Shown: in pieces, positions 5,620 to 5,771 of the stretch | Layout of the letters: the number at the start of each line of letters is the position of its first letter | Numbering within the stretch: position 1 is the stretch's first letter | Translations under genes and position numbers: made by a program | Notes under the pieces: generated by a model | The model's database searches: none | What the model was told of the DNA's origin: nothing | Seen by the model: only the letters and a program-made list of their open reading frames with translations | Origin: Limisphaerales bacterium | GTDB lineage: Bacteria > Verrucomicrobiota > Verrucomicrobiia > Limisphaerales > UBA11358 | Reading direction: 5' to 3' | DNA: 5,771 nucleotides | NCBI GenBank assembly: GCA_003133815.1 | Contig: PKZR01000039.1 | Span: 1-5,771 of the forward strand

Positions 5620-5771
5620 AAAAGCAGTTTCAAATAAATCACCGAAAACACCACGAGCCAGACGGCGTCCACAAAATGCCAGTAAAGCCCGATGGATTTT
5701 ACCGCCTCGATGCGGCCTTGTTTGAAATCGCCGGCGAAGGCGAGCGCCATGTCGATGCCCGCCGAGACGCC
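5616..5771 (-). CDS. ctaE: Cytochrome c oxidase subunit III, C-terminal fragment
   Basis: Only the last 51 codons are in the window; the gene begins beyond the right edge. The sequence contains the last helix of haem-copper oxidase subunit III with its family signature: LYWHFVDAVWLVVFSVIYLK, where the WHFVD...W pattern is highly conserved. Subunit III is an integral subunit of the terminal oxidase in the inner membrane and stabilises the catalytic subunit I. The stop TGA overlaps the ctaG start by 4 nt, showing that assembly and structural genes are co-translated. Subunits I and II are expected further upstream, outside the window. The fragment lacks the start, so the full length and the presence of any fusion cannot be judged. 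Confidence 0.95.
   Translation of the reverse strand, partial: GVSAGIDMALAFAGDFKQGRIEAVKSIGLYWHFVDAVWLVVFSVIYLKLLL

Noticed and set aside
1..5771. CRISPR arrays, tRNA or rRNA genes, insertion sequences
   Set aside because: No regularly spaced direct repeats, cloverleaf-like or rRNA-like sequence, or transposase frames were seen on either strand.

Overview
The window looks like chromosomal DNA of an aerobic Gram-negative bacterium: it carries a lipoprotein periplasmic adaptor with an RND pump, and c-type haem proteins. The mix of a haem-copper oxidase cluster running into a Rieske/cytochrome b-c cluster, a CsbD-like protein, and a general lack of Shine-Dalgarno motifs would fit Verrucomicrobiota (Pedosphaera/Limisphaerales-like). 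This placement is an inference from gene style and was not tested. All convincing genes lie on the minus strand, so the functional reading order runs from high to low coordinates.

Right part (5771 down to 2621): a tightly packed respiratory operon. It holds the C-terminal end of cytochrome c oxidase subunit III, a CtaG-type oxidase assembly factor, a 78-residue two-helix membrane protein that resembles a small oxidase subunit, a Tat-targeted Rieske iron-sulfur protein, and a 469-residue cytochrome b with a C-terminal monohaem cytochrome c domain. Junctions are overlaps of 4, 11 and 20 nt and then a 3-nt gap. A clear rho-independent terminator (2546-2581) closes the operon. Together these genes encode the quinol-to-cytochrome c step and part of the terminal oxidase. 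The cytochrome b has b6-type features (15-residue histidine spacing in helix D, about seven helices, a PDWY motif) but lacks the cysteine that holds haem c_n in b6f complexes.

Middle part (2545 down to 1562): small genes and structured intergenic DNA. There is a 15-bp palindrome, an AT-rich leader, a 64-residue hypothetical protein, a strong hairpin at 2111-2148, a CsbD-family stress protein, and a 49-residue protein that starts like a dodecin but stops before the second half of that fold.

Left part (1498 down to 1): a two-gene RND efflux unit, with a periplasmic adaptor lipoprotein followed 33 nt later by the first 92 codons of an AcrB/HAE1-type pump that runs off the window.

Nothing here amounts to a wholly new system. 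The points most worth a second look are the all-in-one cytochrome b-c fusion, its missing haem c_n cysteine, the shortened dodecin, and the palindromic and hairpin elements between the operons.
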